This document shows, one piece after another, positions 10,481 to 23,540 of a stretch of DNA of 64,000 nt. The DNA comes from Isoetes taiwanensis. Lineage: Eukaryota; Streptophyta; Lycopodiopsida; Isoetales; Isoetaceae. The position numbers were made by a program, and so were the translations under genes. The stretch is taken from NCBI GenBank assembly GCA_021234155.1, contig JAJEKV010000267.1, positions 1 to 64,000 of the forward strand, written 5' to 3'. Under the pieces are notes generated by a model. That model was given only the letters and a program-made list of their open reading frames with translations, ran no database searches and was not told the origin of the DNA. The first letter of the stretch is position 1; every line of letters starts with the position of its first letter.

Positions 10481-12655
10481 AATTATTAGGGTTTCTTCCT
10501 CTTGGGGCACCAGAAAAAGAAGATGAACATTTTTTTATAGTTCTTTTCGTATCAGAGATCACGCCATGGCGGCATTTAAACCTAAATTAGTACAATTCAC
10601 GCCATGTTGGTAGCTCCTATTTTGACCATGCTATGCGATTTTGAAACTAAAATTAGTTTGCATCCACATTTTAAGCTACATACCCTTTATGAATCCATAA
10701 TTCACACTATTTAACCTCATTGAATATTGCTATCTCCAACTGCCTAACACCGCTATATTCTATATATAAAACAGAGCAAAATTATGTTCTACAAAATGGA
10801 CAATCGAGCATTAACCGATGGTAATATTTTAAAATTCATGCAAAGCATAATAACTCAAACTCATGCAAAGCATATTAACTCAAGGCAAGGAAATATCTCA
10901 AATTCATGCAAGCATAATACTCTCCACACAAAGGTGTATTCTCGTGGGCAAATTAAATACCTTGAATAGGGTTCCCCGGTATTCTGTGGTATTCTGGATC
11001 AACGCCCTTCAAACTTGAGAAGAGGTTTTGAGATTCCTCTTCCACCGCCTTCTCCTTCGGCCCGGACCACTATCTCGGGTTTTAGAAGACATCTCCTGAG
11101 TCGCCTAGTAATAGAGCCGGGAAGGTCGCCGATACGCGCCGAAGCCGCCAAGAAATAGCTTTTTCTACCTCAGATGAGAAATAGCTGCTTACCGCGACGA
11201 GAGAAATTTGAATTTCAAGAAAACACAAAATGCGCCAAATATTCTTGACACATACAAATAATAATGACGGAAGACCCGTCCCACGACTTTCTTTCATTAA
11301 GTTTTTAAAACCAATCTACCCAAAATGTATCCCGGCCAAATTTATCCCCGCTTTAAACGTAGTTAACCTAATCTTTCTTCTAATTCAAATTTTTCCCGAC
11401 CGCCGAGAGTTCTATAGCTTTTCCGTGATTTCGAGAACTCAAATCTTCTCAAGAATGGCTACGTAATTCTGTACTCATCTCATACCTATAGCTTGAACAT
11501 TAATTTCCAATAGTAGGTGTTCGAATAGCAATTTTTCGCAGTCGGTCAAGATGAATGTTTCATGTTAACTACAAATCTAAAAGGAAAGTAGGATTATGCA
11601 AGATCGACTCCATCGATCCGATCAGAAACCGTTATGGAATTCGCCGGGATAAGTATGTCCGAAGTTACAATGATTAATCACAAGGCTTATGGATGAAGCT
11701 TTACTCACGATACACGGATGGGGATACTGCTGGAGAAAGTGTTGGAACATTTGTTGCATGGCCAAGAAACCCTTTTAATGTAACATGTATTACATTGTTA
11801 TAGAAGTAGACAAAATTTGTTGTATTCATTGGAAAAAGTTTACAATTGTATATAACTGGATAAACCGATAAACCGCATAAAAATCCCGTGATCATTGCTT
11901 TCAAGCCCGGGCCATCGAGTAGCCGGGCTATCGACATCTCCCATTTCCATAGCCGGGCATAGTGAACTGGATCGTAAAACCCCAAAGAAAACCTGTGCTC
12001 TAGCTCCACCTCCCCCGCCGCTTCCACCTCCACCTCCCTCGCCTTCCTCCTCCCCTTCCATTGGTTGAACCTCCAATGCATCGTGATAGCTTCACGGTAG
12101 TGGTTCCATTGGTTGAGCCATCTCCATTGCATCAGAGCAATAACGCCTGTGGTAGTGGTTCATGTTAGCATCCGCATAGAGGCTAACCACTAAGAAACAC
12201 AGCCCTCATTTTGAATCTCGAGCCGACGGATGCGAGATTCACTCGATCAATGCATGTACCAAGATTCTCGGTGATTAGATAAGAGGGCCAGCCTCCCGCG
12301 ATTGCAAGGGCCCCAGAGCCCGATCTATCATTGCCTTGGCGCTTTCGCCGCCATCATCATTACTTGATCCAAGTACTCCGTGGGTTGCAAGATCGGGTGC
12401 TCCGGCAGCCTGACCGGTGTTCTACCAAGGGTTCAACCGACCGAGATTGGAGTTTAAACCGAGTCATTGGTGATTGCTGGCCCAAATGTAATTCCAATGC
12501 ATCTTCACCAACCGGTGATTAATGTAACTTGGCATCTATCAATAGGAAGTGAGCTGAGACGTTGATTCACCGGGCATGTTATATTTATTTTATTTATAAA
12601 CTTAGAAATTAAGAGACACGCACCTGTTTTTAAAAAGTTGAAAGTAGATAAATTG
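10481..12655. other. No supported gene; low-complexity minus-strand frame
   Basis: A minus-strand frame at 12132-11701 is open for 143 codons and includes an EVEVEAAGEVELE stretch that comes from a (CTCCAC/CCTCC)-rich low-complexity tract at about 12000-12060. The alternative frame over the same tract is poly-Gly/Glu. Neither looks like a conserved protein. Isolated CACGCC boxes lie near 10562 and 10609. I see nothing else to annotate. Confidence 0.4.
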
Positions 12656-12702
12656 TTTGCAACGCCAAATTGTAAAACGCTATATAGGACGCCAATTCAA
12701 AT

Positions 12703-12829
12703 TTGGAGAGGGAGAGAAAACCTCAGACAGCATTGATAGTAAATAGATAAAGGCCGCAATTATTTACACGCTTACGCCCGGCCTTTATCTATTTACTTAT
12801 CTATGTGCTTTTTTTTCTCCCTCTCACGA
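12703..12829. repeat. Foldback element (inverted repeat)
   Basis: The arm 12735-12755 (GATAGTAAATAGATAAAGGCC) pairs with 12780-12801 with a single extra base, and outside it GAGAGGGAGAGAAAA (about 12708) pairs with TTTTTTCTCCCTCTC (about 12808). Together they form a hairpin of about 125 bp with a roughly 24-bp loop that contains GC-rich CGCTTACGCC. This is the structure of a small foldback MITE. No target duplication is clear. Confidence 0.75.
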
Positions 12830-15085
12830 GTGCACGCCGTTTGTATTCATGTTGAAGGCTAAGGTTAGCATAAAACATGCTTAGCGGTTTCAAATATTAT
12901 CTTTTCGTGTTTCAAATATTATCTTTCGGATTTTTCTAATGCTTTCTACTACACTTATTCATAATAGAAATTTTTGTATGCAATAGCATGATTAATTCAG
13001 AAGAGAAACTCAAGAATTTACTCGAACAAAGAAGCGTATGAAGTTTATAAAAACTATTCTGGTTTTCATAAACATCATCCGCCTCTCCCGCCTCGAAAGC
13101 AAATGCAAAAGCTTGTCTTCTTGGATTAAACCCGCCATTGAGATGAAACTTAAAACTAAATGAAAACTAACCTTGAGTTCTGAGGGTCGGAAGGATTCAA
13201 GAACCGGAGGACTATGCTTGTGGTTTTAATTCAGGCTTTTCGATTCGCAGACCTTAGTCCTCTACTACGATATGCTACAGTAAACTAAAAAGGCGGAGTC
13301 TTTAGTAAGTTAGGAATTAATAAACCAAACATCTAACATTGTCAATATAAATCGCTCACCAAGATTTCGAGGGCGGATCCAAACACGCCAGGTTTAACCG
13401 GCAAATCGTGATGAAGGAAGGAAGAAAATGTAGGAACTTTGAGTTTTGAAATGGATTTATATAGGCATTAAGTTAGCGTGGAATAATTGATTGCTTGAAT
13501 TAACACGCCGGGCGCACGGCCTTCCCGCCGCATACGACATGTATATGGTATATATGGAGAATATTGCATTTCATGCAATAAATTCTCATGGCGATTTTAT
13601 TCCATTTATTGCATGCTAAAAAATAGAATTTAGAAATTTTATATAGGCTAAATTAAAAATGATTTTAAAGGCAAAATTATCAAAGCTAAAAAAATGACTT
13701 GTAAGGTTGGGGAATTGTTTTAGGTCGATAGGAAAATTTCCTATGGTTACTGTGGATGAATCGAGAATTTCATGTAGTTGATTTATAGTGTTCCCTAGAC
13801 TTTGTTGAGACAAAATTTGCAGAGAAAAAATTTTAGAGAAAAACCTTTGGAGCCAAAATAATTGAGAATATACTTTTGATTTTATTCAAAAAATTTTATG
13901 TACGTAAAAAACTGCTTTTGAAGAAAAACTGCTTTGAAGACAAAGTTTATGAAGAAAACTGCTTGATTTCATTAAAAAAAATGCTTGTATGTACAGATGC
14001 CGGGTTTGGAAGCAAATGCCCAAGGCTTTTCATAAAAATTTATGGAAACAAAATGCCCGAGGCGGTCCAAAACTTCTATAAGAAAGGAAACAAAAAATGG
14101 GCCGCCCTGGGATTCTGAGATCACTCTTCTTCCATGCCTGCAACAAAGAAGAAAGAAAGGCGTTAGAAAAGAAAGAAAGGTGCAAAAAAAAAAAAAAAGA
14201 AATCACATGCAAACCCTCGGGTTCATCTCTCAACCACTCCAAAAATCGGTCGAATTGTCGACCCTCCTCCCTCCTCCCCTCCTCCCTCCTCCTCCGAGAT
14301 TTCATTCTCTCTGCTTCTGTGGTGGTCAAGCCAACCCCCGGGCAGAGCGGTCATGTGCTCTTGAGAGGACATCTCCTCCTCTTTCCTCCAACTCCTTCTC
14401 TTCCTCCTCTTCATCGAGGAGGAATCGAGGAGCTCAACTCCTCCTTCTTCCATGTCCAATTCTTCCTCTTCCTCCTCTTCATCGAGGAGGAATCAGAGGA
14501 GAATTGGGCAAGAAAATCTATGAGGGGGGAATAGGGGAGGGAAATAGAGGGATTCTTCAACCCGACGCCTCTTTGACGAGACCTCGGTTCTTCATGAAGT
14601 TCGAAAGCGCTGAGGTGAACGCCCATGGCAGAAAAAAAAATTTGGACAGTAATGGAGGTCTTGAGAGCGTGAACCGGATTTATATAGGGTTAATTAGAAA
14701 TTAGCTGAATAATTTATTGCCTCAAATAACACACCAGCGCATCGAAATTCCCGCCAGCCTATATCATCTAGGGTATATTATTATGGATAATAAATTTCAC
14801 GCCCATCGCCTATATGTCTTTTCAGAATCATATATCCAAATTTTCGATAATTAAAATTAGGATATATTTATATAAATGTCATTTCCTTTGTTGTTGCCAT
14901 TTAAAATTTTGTTTTAAATGATTTCGCTTTTACCCATTGTTATTATTATATTAAACCTATTTCCAAGGAATTTCTTGCTTTTAAAAAAATTTGATTTACT
15001 CCTACATATTCCATAAATGTACGCATTTTTTTTATCTTATGGTGTAATAATTTTTTCCTACTCATTGACTAAAAAGGGTGCAATT
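12830..15085. other. AT-rich interval with pyrimidine-rich low complexity
   Basis: No gene is supported. A plus-strand open frame of 220 codons at 14042-14704 is produced by a TCC/CTC-rich tract and looks like chance. A 27-bp unit (CTTCCTCCTCTTCATCGAGG and following bases) is present at 14400-14426 and 14468-14494; each copy is itself a small hairpin of TCCTC with GAGGA. Single GC boxes resembling CACGCC lie at about 13503, 14731 and 14798. Confidence 0.5.
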
Positions 15086-15089
15086 TGCC

Positions 15090-18000
15090 TAGGTCAATGG
15101 TGCCTCCAACTCAAGATGGTGTGCAAACATATTGAAAAGAGCAATATCAATGAAAAACCAACTCCTAGCAAGAATGTTGAAGAAAACAATTAGTCCTCTA
15201 TAGTAGGGTGCAATGGAGGAACAAGAAGGTGAGAATCATGCACAAGTGCAACAAGGAAATAGTAGGCCAAGGAGTCATTGTGCTAGCGTATCCCTGGTCA
15301 AGTCAGTTAATGATGAAAGACTAGGGGAAGACAATATTGGTATTGCAATTTCGATGTTGGAAGACAACCGAAAGGTAAAGGTTTGGGTGACAAGGAATGT
15401 TTTGTTGTGTCAAGCAATTGGAGGTTCCTTGCATCATGGCATGGCCTATAAGTAGTGTTCAATTTGTGGAGGATTATATTTTTCCGTGAGCCCGAGGTTG
15501 TTGGGGACAATGATTGTCTTGATATTGATCCATTGGCAGTTGGAACCTAAACCTAGGCAAAAGGGGAGAAGTATCACTTGCCGACATTATCCTAGCAAAA
15601 GAGCCAAGTTGAATAGTGACACCAAACGTGAGACAATGGTGAAGGTTAGGGGCTCAGATTGTTGTTGGAGTGCTTGTATGCAATTTTTTACAATAGAACA
15701 ATTGGTGGAAGCAAGAGCCACTTTTCAAGAGTACACCGTTGATGAGAGGAGGACCTACATGTACACAATCTTCGAAAGCATGCACTTCAAGATGAAAGAA
15801 ACCCAAACAGAAAGATACCCTTTGCTAGGCAAATGGATATGTGCAAAAGCATGGCAGTAGTATCCATGCAATTCCAACTTCTTCATGGCATAATTGGCAA
15901 AAAAAAGCAGAGGGGAACAGATTGCTTTTACATGGAAATAATGGTTTGTTGAGACCAACAGCTAGGACCTTGGTCGCCAGGAGATATTTGAAAATATATT
16001 GATTTCAATGCAGTCTATGCCACACAAAAGTAGAAGGGATGAAAAGGGAAGAGCAAAGCTTGTTGAGAAAAGGTTGCCATCACATTGTACTCAAAAAAAG
16101 AGTATTTTGAAGAAGTGAATTCCCTACTTCGAGAATTGGGAATTCTTCCAATATCCCAACCTAGCTTTAGTAGGTTATGGAAGAAGCATTTCAATCATGT
16201 CACCATAGCAACTTCAAACAACTTTGCAAAAGTGCAATTTATGTGCTAAGTTGAAGGAGACTCTTGATAAGACTGTGCAACCTAGTCAAAGGGCTAGGAT
16301 AAGGGAGCATATGAAGGACCATATGACTCCACTCAACTATCATGTAGATCATGTTATTGGATGTGGAGGACTTTATCCGCATTGGAACCCAATAACTATT
16401 TATGTATTATACATGACAAGATGGACCAGCAAAAGACTTGTCTTCCACAATTCAAGTACATACCAAAAGTCATGTGGAAGATCATACCCTTTGCTGCATC
16501 TCAATGACTGGGCAATCTTGCATGGGCGTAATCAAACCTACTATGGCCATTTTAGTTTGAGTTGTGGAGTGATGGTCCGTGATTTTCATATTGGGAGTAT
16601 CATGAGGTGTTTGAGAAACTATGAAAATGGATACAATGGTCACCTCCGTGACCTTACAGCTAGCCGTGACACTACATAGAGCATTGTTAGATGGAAACCC
16701 TAACAATATTGAAAAGTTCAGCAAGGCAAGGTTTAGGAAGCATGGGTCTAATGAACATGTTGAGCTTCAACTTCACGGTTAAACCTCAAGATCCGGCAAA
16801 AGTATGCTAGTGGGTATCAAAAACGCGGCCCCAAAGACTTAGAAAGACTCGATTTATTCTATCATAGTATTCCAACTTGTTATTAATTGAGTTGTTACAT
16901 ATTTCTATTGATTACCTAAACCATGTGCTAGTACCAAGAAACCTTAAAACAAGCTGCCATATGGGTGCTATATGAGTGTGCCAAGATGTTTTTTTGATAC
17001 CCACTCAAAGATACTTTTGCCCATCTACCCAAAAGGTTTCTCTTGGTAACTTGATAATTGTGTTGGCCAAAATAAGAACAGTGGATGTTTTCTTTCCTAT
17101 CCTACTTATTTGGGGATATTTGAAAGAGTTAATTTAGGGTTTCTATGCCCGGGCATACCCATGAGGATGTGGATGCATTATTTGGCAAATATAGTTGTAT
17201 ACCAAGCAGCAAAAAGTGACCAACTTTCCTAGGCTAATGGAAATCTTGCATGAATGCACTACTCCAAACCCTATAGCTTCTCTCATAGAAGAAGTGCCCG
17301 ATTGGAAGAGCTTTGTGGATGGTTATACATTGAATCTTGAAGGTCATTCCTGTGCCTCAGCCTCACTTTTTGGGTGAGAGATGGGATTCCAATCTTCCAA
17401 TGGAAGATGAGACCTTCAGAGGATGAGTGGAGAGGATGGGAGGAAATATGGCATGAGATGAGAATGGCAAGTCTATGATACCTCTAGGTCAACCAAAAGT
17501 TTTAAAACCCATCAAGAAGTGAAGCAATTGGGATTGACTAAGGAAGGAATCCAAGACTATATAAAGCATTGGTAAAACCAATCCGTGATGACACCAACCG
17601 CGCCTTGGTGGCTTACCGGAAGAAGGTGATTAACCCGTTGGGGGGAGATAGACACATCCCTCGATGAATTGAAAGAAGGGTGGTTGCCTAAAACTAGGTG
17701 GAAGACCTTAGTGTGTGCCGAGGATTTTGATGACAATCGTAAGTAGCATTCGAAGCAATATGCTCCTCCTCCTTCCGACAAACACTATGTTGGTCCTAAG
17801 AACAATAGGCCAAAGTTTCTAGGCATGGATGCTTATGAACCTTCCATCGAATTTGAATGCCACCAATTTGTGGTAGTAAAGCCGCCAGATTTAGATACAT
17901 ATCCAAAGGTGGTTGGGGTTCACTATCTCCTGATATTTGCAAAGAAGAAGGTAATATTAACTTCAACCATGTGCGGGTGGAATGGTGGTGTCCAAAGGCA

Positions 18001-18200
18001 TCACTTGACCAACGATCGGATAAAGAAAGGTACTCGATTGTTGGACAAAGAGATGGAGGAGAAACTGAGTGATCCCGATCTTTATTAGACTATGAAAGTG
18101 TTTTGTACTCATGGACTCCAAACACTATTCCAGCTAGAAATGCGAGAATTACAATAACCCTCGTGATGTCGAAGAAGGCTATGATATCATTGGGGGTGCT
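15090..18200 (+). pseudogene. DUF7869-like transposon protein, broken
   Basis: Pieces in switching frames match a large eukaryotic family of transposon-type proteins that I know as DUF7869-containing. In order: a region near 15640-15860 (DCCWSACMQFFTIEQL); a cysteine-containing block at about 16224 (CNLCAKLKETLDKTVQPSQR); IHDKMDQQKTCLPQFKYI at about 16411-16464; DNCVGQNKN at about 17060; GHTHEDVDALFGKYS at 17151-17195; and a C-terminal VEWWCPKASLDQ / ERYSIVGQRDGG block at about 17970-18060. The DKMDQxK, DNCxxxNKN and GHTHEDxDALFGKYS motifs are the family hallmarks and could hold acidic catalytic residues, though the chemistry is not established to my knowledge. A MITE lies between the DKMDQ and DNC motifs. 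Several stops and frameshifts are present, some possibly sequence errors. A related gene lies on the minus strand at 42.2-44.8 kb. Confidence 0.75.
16794..17022. mobile_element. MITE, 229 bp, inside the DUF7869-like gene
   Basis: The left end (CGGCAAAAGTATGCTAGTGG, continuing GTATCAAAAA) and the right end read in reverse complement (GGGCAAAAGTATCTTTGAGT, continuing GGGTATCAAAAA) form terminal inverted repeats of about 30 bp. Both ends are flanked by ATC (16791-16793 and 17023-17025), a candidate 3-bp target duplication. The interior is AT-rich and non-coding. A related right end is present at 26751-26786 (GATACCCACCAAAGATACTT). The insertion separates conserved motifs of the surrounding coding sequence and so post-dates it. 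Confidence 0.75.
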
Positions 18201-19845
18201 TTGAAGAAAAGTTGAATAACTATGTAAATTTTGTTATCACGTTTTAAGGATATGGTGCTATATTGTGAAATATTGACTATTTTGTAAATAACATGATATT
18301 ATGTTTTCATAATTTTGAGGTGAAATGTGTAATTTGAATATGCTACTAAAAACATGCAATATGAAATTTGTCCCAAAATTAAGACATAAACCCAATTTAA
18401 TTGAATGATGGTTATGTATCCATGATGAACATTAGATCTGGTTGGTTATTCAAATGTACCAAATCTTATCAGATGGTCTTCAACAACCATTCTAATTCGC
18501 CACTTCAGCCCCATACATCTTTTACAGTCGCATACTATTTTGTCTCTCTGCCAACAACAAAATGTAAGTACTATATACTTCACATTAGTTTGATCGAGAG
18601 CTGTTGAATAGGTATATTTGCCCTTCATTTCTCGATAGTAATCCTTCATTTGTGGGGTATGCTTGTACAAGTTTTGGTATACTGTATAACGAGGTTTGCA
18701 AAATACTATAAAGTTTGAGACAATCTACTAAATGGTGTTGATTTTCTACGTATTATATAATTTTAGGGGCTCTTGCTGCCCTACATCACCCCTCGTGTGA
18801 ATATACACCCAAACCAAAGGGGGTTTCAGGGGGATTTTAATTTAAACATGTTGGATGTAATGGCTTGTGTTAATTAATGTTAATGGTAGTTATGTGTTGG
18901 TTATAATATAGTTATAACAAAAGCAAATATAGTTAAATTTGAGGTGAACAAGGAAATAAAAATCAAAACATAGGTAAAATCCAAGCATAGGTAAACTTCA
19001 AGGGCCTAAATATTAATACTAAGAAGCTTGGGAATTTTAGTTGAACCTGAGAAGGTCTTATATTTTTATTTGGCTTTAGAATGCCATAAAAGCACACTGT
19101 GATAAGTTTTAATGTTTCTTTAGTAGCTCAATCATAATGCATATGTTGTGACCACATTCATAAACTATATACATTCATAAAATATATGCATGATTCCAAT
19201 GGAAAGATGCCAAAATCACAATTGAATTTCCTACAAATTTGAACATCTATTCATGAAAATCTGTATCCATTTATGACAATCCCAAATAGTTTGCTTTGCA
19301 TCTCAAGCAAGAACTCCTAGCATTTGCTATTTCATGAGCTAGAAAGGCATGTCTACGTATGATGTGAACTAGATGGCAATTGTGCATTCGGGCCACTTTA
19401 AATTTGAAGGCCGCGATGAACTCAAAGAAACCAACGGCTACATCAACTCACGAAAACCATGACAATTTTAGAGGACAAAATCCAAGCATTAGCAAAGGTC
19501 CCTTGGATTTTTATGATGTAGTCATGGAAGATATGGATATGCAAATTTCGTGATCCGCCCTCGCCAGATAATGCGATAACGACATTGCATAACAATCTTC
19601 ATCCGCATAACCCGTGATAACAATCTTCATTTCCAATTGAAGCCATAGACCGCAAGAGAAATGGAAATGTCGATGTATTAAAGTTCGGGACATGCTTTGA
19701 ATTGGTTACAAAAAATAGATCGCGAAGAGGTAACAACAAAAATAAATGGCTTTGTCGTGATCCTTCAAAGTTGTGATGATTCCGGGCTCGGAAAAATGGA
19801 TATGCATTGTTCTTCATTAAGCTTCATGTTCAAGCTACGATATTT
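18201..19845. other. AT-rich, no gene recognised
   Basis: Sequence downstream of the DUF7869-like remnant. Open frames are short and lack recognisable motifs. No element terminus or RNA gene was seen. This may include the 3' part of the transposon that carried the remnant, but no boundary is visible. Confidence 0.4.
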
Positions 19846-19848
19846 ATA

Positions 19849-20638
19849 TGGAATTTCTAAGGTAAATTTGATATGGAAATGTGCCTAGTTGATATTGAGT
19901 GGAATTCATAGTATTGTGATCTACGGTAGTATCTTCCGGGCCTGAGTCAGGTGCCATGGTCTAGACTCGCTGCTATTGCACGCTATGTAAATGGTATTAT
20001 TTGAACATCTCCGCGTACCATATGGTACAAACGCCATGCACGCTTAGTGGTCCTCCAATGCCGGACGCAAGCTGCGGATGGGTGTGTACACACGCGGTTA
20101 CCCCGCCTTCTTTGTCAATCGGCCCCGATCACCGAAAGTTGACCTTGCTCGCACTCCAGGAATATTGGTTGCAATGTTGATGCTATGATTGCTTGGTTAT
20201 TATATATGTGGTCTTTTTGTTGGAATTGTTGCATTGGTCATGCTTTGTTGACTAGTTACTTGGATTGCGTGGGCGCAGGCTACGTAAGGTTAGGTTGTTG
20301 TTTTAGGTTAATGCTTTGTATCGCTGATGCTAGACATCGCCGATCCTCGATCCCCACTTAGTCCCAGGTGACTAACCCCGGGTTGACCGTGCAAGGTGAG
20401 GTGTGAGATGCCCGAAAAGCAGCCAAGTTTCGAAAGGCAAGAGTAGAAGCGCGGGATTGCTATTCAATAAACTTGATTATTATTACTATTATTATTATTA
20501 TTATATATGGGCTTGAAGTTACAATTATTAAGATCATTCATTATGTGCGGGCCCATGGTAGACCGCTCGAGTATTCGAACCTTGAATGTGCCTGCATGCC
20601 CCCTGGGCTGAGGGCATATCGGGTTAGGAACGGCCACA
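19849..20638 (+). mobile_element. LTR, copy A of a tandem LTR array
   Basis: The segment starts TGGAATTTCTAAGG and ends GGCCACA, immediately before a primer-binding-site-like sequence. It is repeated with high similarity at 23541-24352. It contains an (ATT)n tract with TATATATGG at about 20480-20510. Differences from copy B are mostly small insertions and T/C changes near CTG and CAG. The TG..CA ends are provisional because the 5' boundary rests on where similarity between copies starts. Confidence 0.65.
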
Positions 20639-23540
20639 ACGCTTGGTATCGAGCATAGTTGATCCTGGATGCATGATAGCCAAGTCTAGATTCAAGTTGA
20701 GGTTGTTGGATTATGCTAATAGTATTCAATTGAATATATGTGGAGATGATGGCCTTAGAGGAGGCGTGACAAATTGTTTTATGAAGGTATATGATTGATT
20801 ACATGGCATTTCTATAATCTTGGTTGATTTTCTATCCCCGCAGCGATAAGCTAGAAAATGTACGTCATCAAGTGGCTAACTTTGATTTAGGGTTGCCAAT
20901 GTGTGCATAGCATGGAAGTGATGCTTGAGGGAGATTAAGTTACAGGTATTGCTTTCACTTTGGTAACCACTCCTTATAGTGTAGATGTGATCTCGTGAGT
21001 AGTATAATTCGTGGCAAGAAAATTTAGAATAAGCAAAAGCATGATATATAATGCCTAATGATATTCGTGGAAGGTTCATCTCACCATATCCGGATGAATA
21101 AGATTCTTGATGTGATGTTAGGTGCATCCTTTGAAGCTAAAATTGAGAAAACCGTAGCATCTATATATTAATATCCAAAGTTGGGTAAAATAACAAAGTT
21201 GCTAAGTTGATAGCATTCGTGCTATGGTTGATAAGGTTACAACACCTGGGTTGTAAGACAAGTTTTGAGAATGCTTAGATATGGTTATAAATAAGATTGG
21301 CATGATAGTCTGGATTGAAGCCTCGTGGTAAATAGCGATGTGGACGAGAAGGAAATGTCATGATTACATCATGGTCCTACTTGAGGTCTATAAACTTGTT
21401 AGCCTTAGGGTTATGGCTAGAATAGTCGGGTGATAGCCTTGAAAAGTTCTTGGCCTTGAAAACATTCTTTGAGTATAAGAAAGCACTTAATGGAACAAAG
21501 TGGTGTTACGATTTATATTTAGAGAATGATATCCACTTAAATTATGGAAAATTGAAGAATTGATTGGCCAAGATTGAACAATGTTATCCATCTTAGGAAT
21601 AAGGAAGAAGAAGATCATGAATAGAGGAATAACATATTTAATCGTGGGTGATAGGTAAACCATGAAGTTGAATGAAAGAGTTGTCGATAAAAGCCCGCAC
21701 ATGAGATAAAGGCGTAGGGGAATGTATAGACATGGGGAAGTGCCATTTTTTGAAAATCTTAGAATATAATAGAAGAGTTGTAAGCACATCTAGTAGTGGT
21801 GCTTTCATGTATCGTGAATTATTATTTGGCATGCTAGAAGTGATTGTAGATTAATGGAGGGATGGTGATTGCATTACTTTGATTAAGGATATAGTCAAAG
21901 GATTGAAGTTGTGAACTAAATACATGAAGTAAGAGCTTATTGAAGCTAACGGCAATTGCTGCCTATAAAATCTTGTTCAAAGACTAACCAAAGCAGGATG
22001 GGGTAATATGTATGGAAGTAGGCTAAATATAGAGGTCAAGTGTATAGCCTAGGATACTTCAATGTCATTGGATGAACTCAGAGAGGAATTCTCTGCACTA
22101 TAATTTTATGGGATCCCTTGTATCAACTTAAGTATGTTACCTAGCTATAAGATACCCGCATCGGGGATTTGATTATGTATTTTGTTTTGTTACTTTTTGA
22201 TTTGGCCACCCAAGAAGTCTCAGAGATTACATATCTAGTTCAACCTCGAGTATCTCTTTGGAATGGTGGGGTTTTTCCCATGGCACGTACCTTCTTTATG
22301 AAAAGTTGCATTAATTGCATTATGCTTATTATATTGAATTGGATATGTATGTTCCCTCTTTTGTTTTGTTGTTATTGATGCATAGAGTATTAATACTCAA
22401 TGTTATTAATATTTGAGCTAGTTCTAGATTCAAGGATATGTTAAATGGAATATTAGAAGGGTCGCATTGAGCTATCTAATATGTATCTTTCCTTTTAGCC
22501 TAAATTACTTGTATGAAGTTAGCTTTGAACTTTCAAGTTTGGAGAGGCATCATCTTGGATTGAAGGGCAGCTTGTGTTTGACAAGGATGCCATGCCGCTT
22601 TTGAGGGACAAAATTGTATTCATTTGGGAGTATGTTGAATTGAGGATTAAGATGTGAAGACATAAAGGAAGAGACCCCGGAATTGAAGAGGCAGACTATA
22701 ATAATAACTTTTAGATCAATGGTTGGGTTTGTTCCAAGGAAGATGTTACAAAGGGAGATACAAACCGATTTTCATGAGTGTTTAAGATGCACCCATGAGG
22801 ACATGGGTTGAATTTTTGGAGGAGAGATCAGAACGGACCTAGCAACCTAGCACCAACATTAAGATGTAAGTAACGCTGGCCATTATATAAGAGTGCATTT
22901 TCAAAATGATTATGTGCTAGAATACATGCATGCAATGTGTCCATGCATGCAAAGCAGGTGTATGCATGCATGCAAGGGCATTGCTAGGTTATATAAGTTT
23001 AACAATATTATTCTTTGATTTCTTGGGAAGGAGTTTTCCATGGGAAAGAAGTCTTTATGTGATGGTGAAGCATTTGGAAGGAGATAGATTGCGATGGATT
23101 GCCGGCTGAGCCGAAAGGCGTAAGTAGATCCGGGAGCATAGCCGGAGTGCGTAAGGCTAAAGCGGGATTTCCGTGGGGATCAAGCCTTACACCTGGGGTT
23201 TTCTCGTGTTTATAATTACGGATGTGTAGTTTAACAAGGTAGCTAGTTGTATATCTAAACCCTTGGAAATAACTAAATTAGCAAAGGGAAAATATATGCT
23301 AGGGGTACTACTAGCCGAATGGGTGCAGAATCAATAAACTAGTTAGTAGGGCTATGGAAGCCACCGTCATTAAGGTTATAAGTAGTAATTTGAAGGAAGT
23401 TGATCTAGTTAAAAAGTAATAAGATATTAGTGAAGGTTGTATTTTGCTTAAACACCTGCATTGCATGTTGCATGGTAGAGATAGTAATGTTTATAACGAG
23501 CATATAACCGGATTTCCTTTGTTGCATGAGGTGTAAATTA
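20639..23540 (+). mobile_element. Internal region of LTR element, no intact ORF
   Basis: About 2.9 kb between LTR copies A and B. The first 1.46 kb (to about 22097) is repeated after LTR B (to about 25811); the remaining 1.44 kb is single-copy here. No frame gives a recognisable gag, protease, reverse transcriptase or integrase, so it is either a non-autonomous element or too degraded. A cluster of ATGCATGC repeats lies at 22920-22976. Near 23100-23160 there is a GC-rich patch (GCCGGCTGAGCCGAAAGGCG). Confidence 0.5.
20643..20654 (+). promoter_or_regulatory. Primer-binding site (initiator tRNA-Met type), copy A
   Basis: TTGGTATCGAGC directly follows the LTR end and resembles TGGTATCAGAGC, complementary to the 3' end of plant initiator tRNA-Met and usual in LTR retrotransposons. 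The CAG of the canonical site is replaced, in line with the CHG-associated discrepancies elsewhere. The equivalent in copy B is TTGGTATCGTGAGC at 24355-24368. Confidence 0.7.

Noticed and set aside
11701-12132. 143-codon minus-strand protein
   Set aside because: Much of it is Glu/Val or Gly repeat derived from a CTCCAC-rich tract, and there is no recognisable domain.
14042-14704. 220-codon plus-strand open frame
   Set aside because: It results from a pyrimidine-rich low-complexity tract; all overlapping frames are open too and no domain is visible.
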